The notes under the pieces were generated by a model. The model saw only the letters and a program-made list of their open reading frames with translations. It had not been told where the DNA came from and ran no database searches. From positions 3,023,001 to 3,087,000 of the forward strand of contig CATNEN010000030.1 in assembly GCA_950097015.1 (NCBI GenBank): a DNA stretch of 64,000 nt. The letters run 5' to 3'. The DNA is from Macrostomum hystrix. Taxonomy: Eukaryota > Platyhelminthes > Macrostomidae. Positions 23,781 to 34,400 of the stretch are shown here, piece after piece. Positions within the stretch are counted from its first letter, which is position 1. Every line of letters begins with the position of its first letter. Both the position numbers and the translations under genes were made by a program.

Positions 23781-24226
23781 ATGCGTAGGCGAACAAATTT
23801 GGTGGAGACAAGCAGAGGCAGGCAAAAATCGTTCTGTCTCTTTCTAGTTTTATGTGAGCTCCCTTACTCTACCGCTTTTAAGTTTGTCTATGGCACTAAC
23901 CGGCTGCTAAGGTTTCTGTCCAACTTAGCAGTTCGTCGTGAAATCGATTTTCCGCAACAGCTAAATAGCAGTTGCTTCTTAGCAGCTGCTAACTGCTGAC
24001 CTACCAGTGGTTCCATGACTCCGCACAAGTGGTCTTGGCCATAGACAAATATTGCTCGGAAGAAGTGGGCGGGCTTCACTGTTGATCCCTCGCCTACCAT
24101 TATGTACTCTAGTAAGCTCAGTGCTCTGACACATTGACACATAGACATAGATCTGCTTCGTGAAACCAAACCGCCTTTAGCAGCTGCTAAATAACCGTTA
24201 GCAGTGTTTCATGAAATTGGCCCCTG

Positions 24227-24610
24227 GCGTATCCTCGTGCTGCACAGGATCGCAGAAGAAGCGACAGCGGACATCACAGCGGTTAAGTGCGGAGGCTGGT
24301 TCCGGCATATGCTGCGCTACCTGCCTCGCTGCGTTGCGGGGGGGTGATTTTTTGACACTGTTTAATGTTTCCCTTTGAAAAAGCGACAAAGCCGAAGCCA
24401 CAGTTCCGTTTCTGTTTATATGCCGTACACAGTGGCATATTAAATCTATGGGGCGGGACTAAATGCGTGTCCGACGGATCAAATCGATTGCTCTATGGTC
24501 ATACTTTTGGCCATAGACAACTTGAAAATCGGCCTGAAATTCTTGGATTTTGCCACTGTGGATTAAATCGAATGCTCGAAGGATCAATTGGTCTGCAAAA
24601 AGCTGTGTGA
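24227..24610 (+). mobile_element. Relic of a mariner/IS630-type element (transposase C-terminus and right end)
   Basis: 24227-24350 reads WRILVLHRIAEEATADITAV, then KCGGWFRHMLRYLP, closely matching the C-terminus encoded at 26221-26335. 24562-24610 resembles the right inverted repeat of the element at 25091-27704 (GAATGCTCGAAGGATC and CTGCAAAAAGCT against GAATGCTTGCAGGATT and CAGCAAAAAGCT). The 5' part is missing: the Harbinger element sits exactly at the 5' edge of the transposase remnant. Confidence 0.65.
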
Positions 24611-25088
24611 GATCGTAATATGGCTGTGTGAGAATTCATGGCCATAGACATAATTCTGTAGTCGTAGAGAAATCGATAAAGGAATTGATAGAGGAATTGA
24701 TAAAATCGTTGACTCAGTTATTAATTAAGATTTTGGCACCCAAAATACCAAAATATTTTATGCCTCAGTTTGAGCCAAAAATTGGCCCCATCCTAACATT
24801 GATCATTCGAAGAGAACGCGAAACACAACAAGCTATTGTCTGATGTCTTTGTCTATGGCCGTAAACGGAAGAAATTAGAGAGGCGCGAATGACCACTTTT
24901 TTTACCCTAAGCTTACTTGAGTTAGCTTCTTATATTACAAGCATGTCTATGGTTTAAGCCAAAGCAAATCTTAGATTCGTTAGTGATCAAACCAAATCGT
25001 GCTCAATTGTGAGAAAATCATGCATAGATCACCGTGTGAAAGACACGGAATTTGCGTTCCTCTAAAAAACACAAAAAGGCAATCATAC
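24611..25088. other. Gene-free stretch with repeated CCATAGAC motifs
   Basis: No gene. CCATAGAC or its complement occurs at 24642, 24851 and 24945 here, and five more times between 22845 and 24520. Confidence 0.4.
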
Positions 25089-25292
25089 TATAGCTTTTTG
25101 CAGCCTAGTTAATCCTGCAAGCATTCAATTTAGTCATAAGTAGGCGCAGCAATACTGCAGCAGTTGCTCTGGCAGCCTGTCTATGGCTCGGACTGTGGCA
25201 AACCTGCATTCAATTTAATCCTGCAAGCGCGCATTTAATCATTTTTACTACAGATCGTGCATTATTTATCAGTGCAATCTGTGACATGAGTA

Positions 25293-26352
25293 ATGAGCAT
25301 CTCCAGCGCTTCGTTTGAAGAAGAAGGCAATGAAGCAAGCTTCGAAGCAGGGAATGAAGAAGGGCCCCCTCCCCCCCCCGCGGCACGTCGCGGAAAGTAT
25401 GACAAAATAACTGATGAGAAACATGACATGATCTTAAACGCTTTGGATCGTGGAGAAACTGCGGCTGCCATCGCGCAGTGGCTCCAGGTGAACCTGCGCA
25501 CCGTATACTCGATACAAAGACGTTACGAAGTCGCAGGTCACCGAAATCGAGGTGCTCGCGGGGGCGCTCGAACAGTGACGATTATCGATGATCACGTGCA
25601 AAAGTTGGTGAGCTGGGTGGAAGATAATCCGCTTCTCACACTGAAGCAAATTCCAGCAGCGAGAAACTCTGACGAGAACATTGCGCGCCGCCAGGTCTTC
25701 GCTCAGTGGCTGATCGAGCTAGAACCAGAATGTCATCTCATATACATTGATGAGACAGGCTTCAATATATGGACACGTCGGTCGCAGGGTCGCAGCATCA
25801 GAGGGCAGAGAGTTCGGCGCAAATTACATACGCAACGTGGTGTGCAGGTGAATGTGATACAAGCTATGTCTCCTAACATCGGCCTGGTCAGCAACAAGAT
25901 CCTGGCGGAGACAATGACGGCAAATAAGTTCCAGGACTTCATTAATGAAATGGTGCAGAGCGTTGTGTCACGCGAGGATGTGAATGAAGGTGACAACTTC
26001 TGCGTGATCATGGATGGCGCTCGCTTCCACAACGCAGCCACTATCCCAGAAGATTACCGGCAACCATTCACAACGAATTGTGAAGCTCCCGCCGTACTCA
26101 CCATTCCTCAATCCAGTGGAGAACGCGCATGCGTGCTTAAAGGCTGCCATCCTGCGCTAGATGGCGCTGTAGGAATTACAAGAAGAACTCGACAGCGCGC
26201 CGGTTGGTTACTCGTTGCGTGACTGGCGAGTTCTTGTACTTCACCGAATTGCCGAGACTGCAACTACTGAGGTGACAGTCGGCAAGTGCGGTGGCTGGTT
26301 CCAGATGATGCGATTTCTGCCAGCGTGCATGGCAGGAGAAGCAATGGCTTAA
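25293..26352 (+). pseudogene. Mariner/IS630-superfamily transposase, frameshifted
   Basis: A Met at 25293 opens a frame with an N-terminal helix-turn-helix (ALDRGETAAAIAQWL) and a second helix region. The catalytic part follows: the first Asp in HLIYIDETGFNIW, the second Asp in FCVIMDGARFHN. The third acidic residue lies in NPVENA, in another frame after a shift near 26085. The C-terminal part reads RVLVLHRIAETATTEVTV and ends at TAA 26350-26352. Stops TAG lie between these parts (26158-26160 and 26170s). The second half of the N-terminal domain also looks shortened after LTLKQI. The copy is inactive as it stands. The DDE spacing and NPVEN block place it in the IS630/Tc1/mariner superfamily. 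Confidence 0.8.
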
Positions 26353-26544
26353 GCCCGGCAGTGATAAGTCAATTTGCGGACTGAATTTTTTCCACCTCCC
26401 ACTGTTTGGCAGGATTTTCATTCAAGTTTCTAGAATGCTGTTCATTTGTTTTAACTGTGCTCCATTGTGTTATGTTACATTTTTGTAAATTTTCTATGCA
26501 GTTTGATATAGCCCTGTCTGCAAAGTTGCAACATGATTAAATGC

Positions 26545-27665
26545 GCGCTTGCAGGATTAAATTGAATGCAGGTTTGCCACAGTCCGAGCCATAGACAGGC
26601 TGCCAGAGCAACTGCTGCAGCATTGCTGCACCTACTTATGATTAAATTGAATGCAGGTTTGCCACAGTCCGAGCCATAGACAGGCTGCCAGAGCAACTGC
26701 TGCAGTATTGCTGCACCTACTTATGATTAAATTGAATGCAGGTTTGCCACAGTCCGAGCCATAGACAGGCTGCCAGAGCAACTGCTGCAGTATTGCTGCA
26801 CCTACTTATGATTAAATTGAATGCAGGTTTGCCACAGTCCGAGCCATAGACAGGCTGCCAGAGCAACTGCTGCAGCATTGCTGCACCTACTTATGATTAA
26901 ATTGAATGCAGGTTTGCCACACTCCGAGCCATAGACAGGCTGCCAGAGCAACTGCTGCAGCATTGCTGCACCTACTTATGATTAAATTGAATGCAGGTTT
27001 GCCACAGTCCGAGCCATAGACAGGCTGCCAGAGCAACTGCTGCAGTATTGCTGCACCTACTTATGATTAAATTGAATGCAGGTTTGCCACAGTCCGAGCC
27101 ATAGACAGGCTGCCAGAGCAACTGCTGCAGTATTGCTGCACCTACTTATGATTAAATTGAATGCAGGTTTGCCACAGTCCGAGCCATAGACAGGCTGCCA
27201 GAGCAACTGCTGCAGTATTGCTGCACCTACTTATGATTAAATTGAATGCAGGTTTGCCACAGTCCGAGCCATAGACAGGCTGCCAGAGCAACTGCTGCAG
27301 CATTGCTGCACCTACTTATGATTAAATTGAATGCAGGTTTGCCACAGTCCGAGCCATAGACAGGCTGCCAGAGCAACTGCTGCAGTATTGCTGCACCTAC
27401 TTATGATTAAATTGAATGCAGGTTTGCCACAGTCCGAGCCATAGACAGGCTGCCAGAGCAACTGCTGCAGTATTGCTGCACCTACTTATGATTATATTGA
27501 ATGCAGGTTTGCCACAGTCCGAGCCATAGACAGGCTGCCAGAGCAACTGCTGCAGTATTGCTGCACCTACTTATGATTATATTGAATGCAGGTTTGCCAC
27601 AGTCCGAGCCATAGACAGGCTGCCAGAGCAACTGCTGCAGTATTGCTGCACCTACTTATGATTAT
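26545..27665. repeat. 85-bp tandem array (about 13 copies) inside a transposon inverted repeat
   Basis: Each unit contains AATGCAGGTTTGCCACAGTC, GAGCCATAGACAGGCTGCC and CACCTACTTATGATTAAATT. A single inverted copy stands in the left inverted repeat at 25137-25225. Units differ only at a few bases (CAGCATTG/CAGTATTG; ATTAAATTG/ATTATATTG). Confidence 0.95.
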
Positions 27666-27975
27666 ATCGAATGCTTGCAGGATTAACTAGGCAGCAAAAA
27701 GCTATATTTAAATATGCACTAGCCAGTGTCCTGTGTCCTGTCTATGGACAAGACAAACCAATTGAATAGAATTTGTCCATGGAATCATGTCTATTTCTCT
27801 GTCCATGGCTATAAAGAAGAGCCGAAGAACTTAAACAGAGTCTCGCAATTGGATTGAAGCAAATTGACAGCAGACCTATGTTGTCAATCAGAGAACAGCA
27901 AGAAAAAAATCTTCCAAATTTTCCAGTCTTTAAAGTTTCAAATGGACATTGAGTCTCTGATTTGGATCTGCATCG

Positions 27976-28821
27976 TTAGGGTTTAGCTCTCGAGCTGGCA
28001 CCGGTTGGTTTGTACTTTTTCCACTGACCTCCGGTAGCCAGATCGTAGTCAACCTGGAAGTCGCGAAACTCCAAATGACGACAGGCGCCGTTGGACTCGC
28101 TGTAGAGTACTCCGGTGCTCACCGGATTCGTGACCGCAGTTGCCAGGCAGTCCACTAGGCTAAGCTTGCCTGCCTGGATGCTGTAGCAATACTCGTTTGG
28201 CTGACGATAACCGACGGTGGCGAAGTTGGTTCGCTGCCAGAAATTTGCGGATGACGGAGCGGCTGTGTCAGGCGCTGGCAGGCAGAGCACGGAGTGCAGC
28301 TCAGAGCAGTTCCTAATCTCGATGCTATCGTTGCTGGGCCGGTAGAGCAGGCAGTCCACGGGGTCGGAAATTCCTCGGCTTAGTTTGTTAGAAATTTCAA
28401 GGGTGGAATTTTTATAGATTGTATCAACTGAACTCGTACTATATGTACCTCGTGCAAATTTAGTGAACAAAGCTGTGCTGCTATCAGCCAATGCTTGAAC
28501 AGACAGGCCAGTCCAGAACGCGACACCCGCGCTCTTCGGTTCCTGCAGCTTTAGAAGGTTGGCAGTGGCGTCAGCGCTGAGCGCCAGCAGCGACAGACGC
28601 CCACCGATTGATTGACAGGTGCGAGCGGCGCCGCACCAGGTTCGCGCCGGGTCGGCCGCAGCGAAAGCGCAGGTGAAATCGTCCAACTGGAAGCCAAAAC
28701 CTGCGGGGCCTGAGGCGCAATTCACCCTGATGGCGGTGCTGTCTAATGTTAATGTTTTAGTGACTGCGCCTCTGGTGAGGCAAAAGATAATCAGCATGGC
28801 TAGTGTAGCAGTGGCTTGCAT
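27976..28821 (-). CDS. Secreted lectin-like (C-type-lectin-fold) protein
   Basis: A single-exon frame of 281 residues. It opens with a signal peptide (ATATLAMLIIFCLTRGAVT). The central part, TWCGAARTCQSIGGRLSLLA, then AFWTGLSV and the cysteines in DCLLYR, NCSELHSVLCLP, follows the C-type lectin layout: W-x-A-x3-C-x-GG-x-L, a WTGL core, late Cys pair. Classical calcium-binding EPN/QPD and WND motifs are not evident, so sugar binding cannot be assumed. A second Cys-containing block (NEYCYSIQ, LVDCLATAV, GACRHLEF) follows and ends with a basic tail. Probably secreted; role unknown. The fold call is moderate. Confidence 0.6.
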   Translation of the reverse strand: MQATATLAMLIIFCLTRGAVTKTLTLDSTAIRVNCASGPAGFGFQLDDFTCAFAAADPARTWCGAARTCQSIGGRLSLLALSADATANLLKLQEPKSAGVAFWTGLSVQALADSSTALFTKFARGTYSTSSVDTIYKNSTLEISNKLSRGISDPVDCLLYRPSNDSIEIRNCSELHSVLCLPAPDTAAPSSANFWQRTNFATVGYRQPNEYCYSIQAGKLSLVDCLATAVTNPVSTGVLYSESNGACRHLEFRDFQVDYDLATGGQWKKYKPTGASSRAKP

Positions 28822-29854
28822 GTTGAATATATCCGAGTGGGATTCGTATGGACAATTGGATTGGCGATTCGCTGATCAGACACCTGTATTTATTGAGTTT
28901 CAGCAACAGATGAATTACCATTCAAACCATAGGAGAAAATGAAGAAAGTTAAACACCGGTAATGGGATCGCGGATGGGCAATAGAGCTGGACCTGGCTCC
29001 ACGGGAACACCGGATACCGTATTGTCAACTCCATGTTCCATTGTTTAACTAGCATGCCAGAATCTAGGGACGTCGAGGGGTGGCAAGGTATTTAACTTCT
29101 AATAATTTGGAAGTTTGCACATCTACATGGTTACTCTTGTAGGATTTTGAGGCTTAATCCTTCCTTTACTAGGTAGATTGTGTTGCTAAGGAAAACATGG
29201 ACACCAATAGGTACTTAGACCTGCGGAATCCCATGAAATGTTGGGATTGATTTAGATTTCCCAGTTTTCCTACGCGAGGTAGATGGCGTTGTTAAGGAAA
29301 ACATGGAAACCAAGCGATAGTATTGGTCCTAACTCATTGTGTTCTAAATATTGCCCTTCTAATACACTACTAGCGCATTGACAAGTCAGTAGTATAGTTC
29401 GCTATTTTTTAGTATTTCACTACCGAAACTTATTAATCCCGATAGCTCTGGGATTTTGTTCACTTCCTCCCCATTGGCCGGCTGATCATATTATTATCCC
29501 GCTAGCTAAGGAGAGTTTTTCTAAAAGTCCAGAAAAACTTTTCAGCTGGCGAGTCATTTGACAAACACAACTTTCCAAATTTTCATATGGTTTTGCTAGT
29601 CTTTGACGGCAAAGGCGGTTGGCCAGCTAGGGCCTAATCCCAGGAAGATTAAAAATTAGGGAAAAAAGCAGGTTGACTGGCTTTTCCGCACAACTGTTAA
29701 GCAAGTTGGTCAATTCTTGCAGGCCTTAGTGATTGGAGTGGCTTCAATTCCTTGACTGAACCAGAAATCGGAATGAATGCGAAGACTTTTATATCTGGGA
29801 TTTTTATATTCGATTTGGGATTTGGGATTGATAAATTTCAGGTTGCAGGTGTTT
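28822..29854. other. Gene-free stretch with a diverged duplication
   Basis: No gene seen. Two similar segments, near 29165-29210 and 29273-29312 (AAGGAAAACATGGA with GTAGAT upstream), suggest an old local duplication. Confidence 0.4.
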
Positions 29855-30565
29855 AGGATTTCGGAATTGAGGATTTCTGATTCGAGGATTTTAGATTAGA
29901 AGATTTCAGATTTAAGGATTTCCGATTTAAGGATTTCGATTTGAGGATTTCGATTTGAGGATTTCGATTTGAGGATTTCGAAATTGATGATTTCTGATTC
30001 GAGGATTTTAGATTTAAGGATTTCAGATTTAAGGATTTCAAATTTGAGTTTTTTAATTTGAGGATTTCGAAATTGCGGATTTCGATTTGAGGTTTTTGAT
30101 TTGAGGATTTTGATTTGAGGATTTCGATTTGAGGATTTCGAAATTGCGGATTTCGATTTAAGGTTTTTGATTTGAGGATTTTGATTTGAGGATTTCGATT
30201 TAAGGTTTTTGAAATTGCGGATTTCGATTTGAGGATTTCGAAATTGCGGATTTCGATTTGAGGATTTCGAAATTGCGGATTTCTATTTGAGGTTTTTGAT
30301 TTGTGGATTTTGATTTGAGGATTTCAGATTTGAGGATTTCAGATTTGAGGATTTCAGATTTGAGGATTTCAGATTTGAGGATTTCAGATTTGATGATTTC
30401 AGATTTGAGGATTTCAGATTTGAGGATTTCGGATTATATGATATTAGATTTGAGGATTTTGGATTTCAGAATTTCACATTTGAGGATTTCGGAACTGAGG
30501 ATTTAGGACTTGAGAATTTCGGATTTAAGGATTTCGGATTTTAAGATTTCAGATTTGAGGACTTT
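29855..30565. repeat. Degenerate minisatellite, about 13-14 bp unit
   Basis: Units vary around GATTTCGATTTGAG and GGATTTCAGATTT. Copies are more diverged than in other arrays, indicating an older array. Confidence 0.9.
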
Positions 30566-31471
30566 AGATAGACAATGTTTACAATGTGCAAAATGTGAAA
30601 AAATCTGTGCAAAAAGAAAGTCACCTAAGGAAATTTCAAGCTGTCTCTTCCAGTGTCTCAGATTTCAGCGAAATAAACCAAAATGGAATGATTAGAAGAT
30701 TTAGCGCAAGGGTTTTGCTATGCCCACCCGAGTTTAATTCATTAAATGTTCTCAGTAAGGTGTGGAACAGGCAGACAAATCCTTCCTACTCGTATGAGGC
30801 GCAGTCTGCCGCGCGGTACGGCACTTGTGTTAAAAATCGATGCGCCCCGGCACACAGTTCTGAGTGGGACGAATTCGCACGCGTGCCAGAAGGAGCGCCT
30901 GACTGCGGTGGGATATTGGGTGTTGGGGCGCCACAGGGGGAGGATTAGAAGAAGCGAAGCTTCCCACAGGCCTTTCTTTTCCCCTTAACCGCAAACTCCT
31001 CCCCGTGGTGTGTGGGGCGGCACGAACTCGCTCCCCCTCTCTCACTTTCTCTCTCCTCTCTCTCAGCCAGTTTTTACGGTAGGAAAATTGGACGGGAAGT
31101 GAATCTGCTGGAGACAGGCGGGGTTGGCCCCCGGGCTTTGGGCAGGCGGTTGCGCGGCTTCGGCTCCTGATAGGGCGGGCTCGGACAGTCTATGGCTGCC
31201 TTCGGGGTAACTAAGGGTGCAATTTTAAGGTAAAAAATCCCAAATCAAGCAAACGCGCACGGCCCCTAGTAGGAATCGTAAGTCCCTCCGCCGTCTGACC
31301 GTAAGCCTAGCACACCTCTCTCTTACGCGTAGATCCAGCTTTGCCACAGACACAAGTACAGACTAATGCTTTTAGGACTCTGTATTATTATTAACTGATC
31401 TGCTAGATCACCAATATGAGTGTCAGTTTTTAATTAGAAAATCTAGTTAACAGGCCGTCTACAGCTGAGGA
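30566..31471. other. GC-rich upstream region of the nAChR gene
   Basis: Presumed 5' flank of the receptor gene, GC-rich from 30850 to 31200 with a CT-rich tract at 31029-31068. Open frames at 30586-30988 show no domain. No promoter element is clear. Confidence 0.35.
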
Positions 31472-34400
31472 ATGTCGGCGCTGCTGTCGTCATTCAAAAC
31501 GATTTTCGCCTGCCTCCTGATCGGCATTTCGCGAGCTGAGATACGTGAGTTGCTATGGGCAATGCTGACCCACTAAATGACCAATGGGTCTGGTTACTGA
31601 CCCACTCAGTGACCAATGGGTTTGGTAACTGACCCACTGAATGACTAATGGATTTGGTAACTGACCCACTCAGTGACCGATGGGTTTGGTAACTGACCCA
31701 CTCAGTGACCGATGGGTCTGGTTACTGACCCACTCAATGACCAATGGGTCTGGTTACTGACCCACTCAATGACCAATGGGTTAGGTAACTGACCAACTCA
31801 ATGACCAATGGGATTGGTAACTGACCCACTCAATGACCAATGGGTCTGGTTACTGACCCACTCAATGACCAATGGGTTAGGTAACTGACCAACTCAATGA
31901 CCAATGGGTTTGGTAACTGACCCACTTAATGACCAATGGGTTAGGTAACTGACCCACTTATGACCAATGGGTTAGGTAACTGATCACTTATGACCAATGG
32001 ATTGGGTATCTGACCCACTTAATGACCAATGGATTGGGTATCTGACCCACTCAATGACCAATGGATTGGGTATCTGACCCACTTAATGACCAATGGGTTA
32101 GGTAACTGATCACTTATGACCAATGGATTGGGTATCTGACCCACTCAATGACCAATGGGTTTGGTAACTGACCCACTTAATGACCAATGGGTTAGGTAAC
32201 TGACCCACTTATGACCAATGGATTGGGTATCTGACCCACTTAATGACCAATGGGTTAGGTAGCTGATCACTTATGACCAATGGATTGGGTATCTGACCCA
32301 CTCAATGACCAATGGGTTTGGTAACTGACCCACTTAATGACCAATGGGTTAGGTAACTGACCCACTTATGACCAATGGGTTAGGTAACTGATCACTTATG
32401 ACCAATGGATTGGGTATCTGACCCACTCAATGACCAATGGATTGGGTATCTGACCCACTCAATGACCAATGGGTTAGGTAACTGATCACTTATGACCAAT
32501 GGATTGGGTATCTGACCCACTTAATGACCAATGGGTTAGGTAACTGACCCACTTATGACCAATGGATTGGGTATCTGACCCACTTAATAACCAATGGGTT
32601 AGGTAACTGACCCACTTATGACCAATGGATTGGGTATCTGACCCACCTAATGACCAATGGGTTAGGTAACTGACCCACTTATGACCAATGGATTGGGTAT
32701 CTGACCCACTCAATTACCAATGGATTTGGTAACAGGCCCACTCAATGACCAATGGATTTGGTAACAGGCCCACTCAATGACCAATGGATTTGGTAACAGG
32801 CCCACTCAATGACCAATGGATTTGGTAACAGGCCCACTCAATGACCAATGGATTTGGTAACAGGCCCACTCAATGACCAATGGATTTGGTAACAGGCCCA
32901 CTCAATGACCACGAAAATTATCGTCAAAGACTAGAATCCTAATTTGAAACGAATCTGAAATCTGAAAGCACAAGCAGTTAGTATTTTAGCATTTGTTGAT
33001 GAAGTTCAACGCTCTGATCCTCAGCCTCCATTGGTGACGATGAGGTGAAGCTGGTGAATCTGCTGTTCGACCACAAGGGCTACAATCGTTTGATTCGGCC
33101 AGTACCAGACCTTAACCAGACAGTGAAGGTGGACTTTGGCCTGGCAATGATTCAGCTCATCAATGTGGTGGGTGGTCTTAACTACGAGTAGTTCTGCTAT
33201 CATGACTGAATCACACGCATAGAATTACGCATGTTAATAACTGACCTTTCACTGCAGGAAGAGAAGGCTCAGATACTCAAAAGCAATGTTTGGCTACGAA
33301 TGGTGAGCGAAAAAAACTATTGAGCTGAAGGAACTCAGCACCACCTGTATAAGTCACTCACCTACAGCAGTATGAGCCACTCATACAAAACAGTATGAGC
33401 CACTCACCCACACCAGTATGAGCCACTCACCCACACCAGTATGAGCCACTCACCCACACCAGTATGAGCCACTCACCCACACCAGTATGAGCCACTCACC
33501 CACACCAGTATGAGCCACTCACCCACACCAGTATGAGCCACTCACCCACACCAGTATGAGCCACTCACCCACATGAGCTACTCACCCACATGAGCCACTC
33601 ACCCACATGACCGACTCACCCACAGGAGCCACTCACCCACATGAGCAACTCATCCACATGAGCCACTCACCCACATGAGCCACTCACCCACATGACCGAC
33701 TCACCCACATGGTCAACTCACCCACATGAGCCACTCACCCACATGAGCCACTCACCCACATGAGCCACTCACCCACATGAGCCACTCACCCACATGAGCA
33801 ACTCACCCACATGGTCAACTCACCCACATGAGCCACTCACCCACATGAGCCACTCACCCACATGAGCCACTCACCCACATGAGCCACTCACCCACATGAG
33901 CCACTCACCCACATGAGCCACTCACCCACATGAGCCACTCACCCACATGAGCCACTCACCCACATGAGCCACTCACCCACATGAGCCACTCACCCACATG
34001 AGCCACTCACCCACATGAGCCACTCACCCACATGAGCCACTCACCCACATGAGCCACTCACCCACATGAGCCACTCACCCACATGAGCCACTCACCCACA
34101 GTTCCCCCACCTGTCTTGCCCATCCGCAGACGTGGAATGACTATCAGCTGCGCTGGGACCCGGCAGACTTTGGCGGCATCCAGGTGCTGAGGCTCAACCC
34201 AAACAAAATCTGGCGTCCGGACATTGTGCTTTATAATAAGTGAGCAGACGACAGAATTAAATTCAACGCATTTGAAGGGCTGTTCAGTCCATGGACAGGG
34301 GGGACGCCACACCCACACGCAATTACCCCAGCTGATGCTGGTACCCATTTAACAGCTGGGTGAACTGGAGCAATGCAGAGTAAAGTGTCTTGCTAAGGGG

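Larger units (their letters stand above)
22933..24223 (+). mobile_element. Internally deleted PIF/Harbinger transposon
   Basis: The terminal inverted repeats begin GGGCCGATTTCATGAAACAC on the left and GGGCCAATTTCATGAAACAC on the right strand. The flanking CTG at 22930-22932 and 24224-24226 fits a 3-bp target duplication (Harbinger targets are 3 bp, TWA or CWG). Subterminal TTAGCAGCTGCTAA palindromes recur at both ends. Inside, the 5' part of a transposase gene (+) and the 5' part of a SANT/Myb-like gene (-) converge and are both cut short at about 23550, so the middle of a normal two-gene element has been lost. Confidence 0.85.
25091..27704 (+). mobile_element. Mariner/IS630-type transposon with long inverted repeats, right repeat expanded
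   Basis: The ends read TAGCTTTTTGCAGCCTAGTT (left) and, on the opposite strand at the right, TAGCTTTTTGCTGCCTAGTT. TA lies on both sides (25089-25090, 27705-27706), as expected for a Tc1/mariner target duplication. The inverted repeats extend about 150 bp inward (to about 25240 on the left). The inner part of the right repeat, an 85-bp segment, is present about 13 times in tandem before the outer end resumes at 27668. The element encodes a defective transposase at 25293-26352. Confidence 0.85.

Noticed and set aside
23516..23999. Forward open frames inside the Harbinger element
   Set aside because: Shadows of the minus-strand SANT/Myb fragment and the inverted repeat.
30586..30988. Open frames in the GC-rich region upstream of the nAChR gene
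   Set aside because: No domain and frames overlap each other; GC richness alone explains their length.
33345..34104. CRISPR-like direct repeats
   Set aside because: Units are head-to-tail with no unique spacers, and there are no cas genes; it is an intronic minisatellite.
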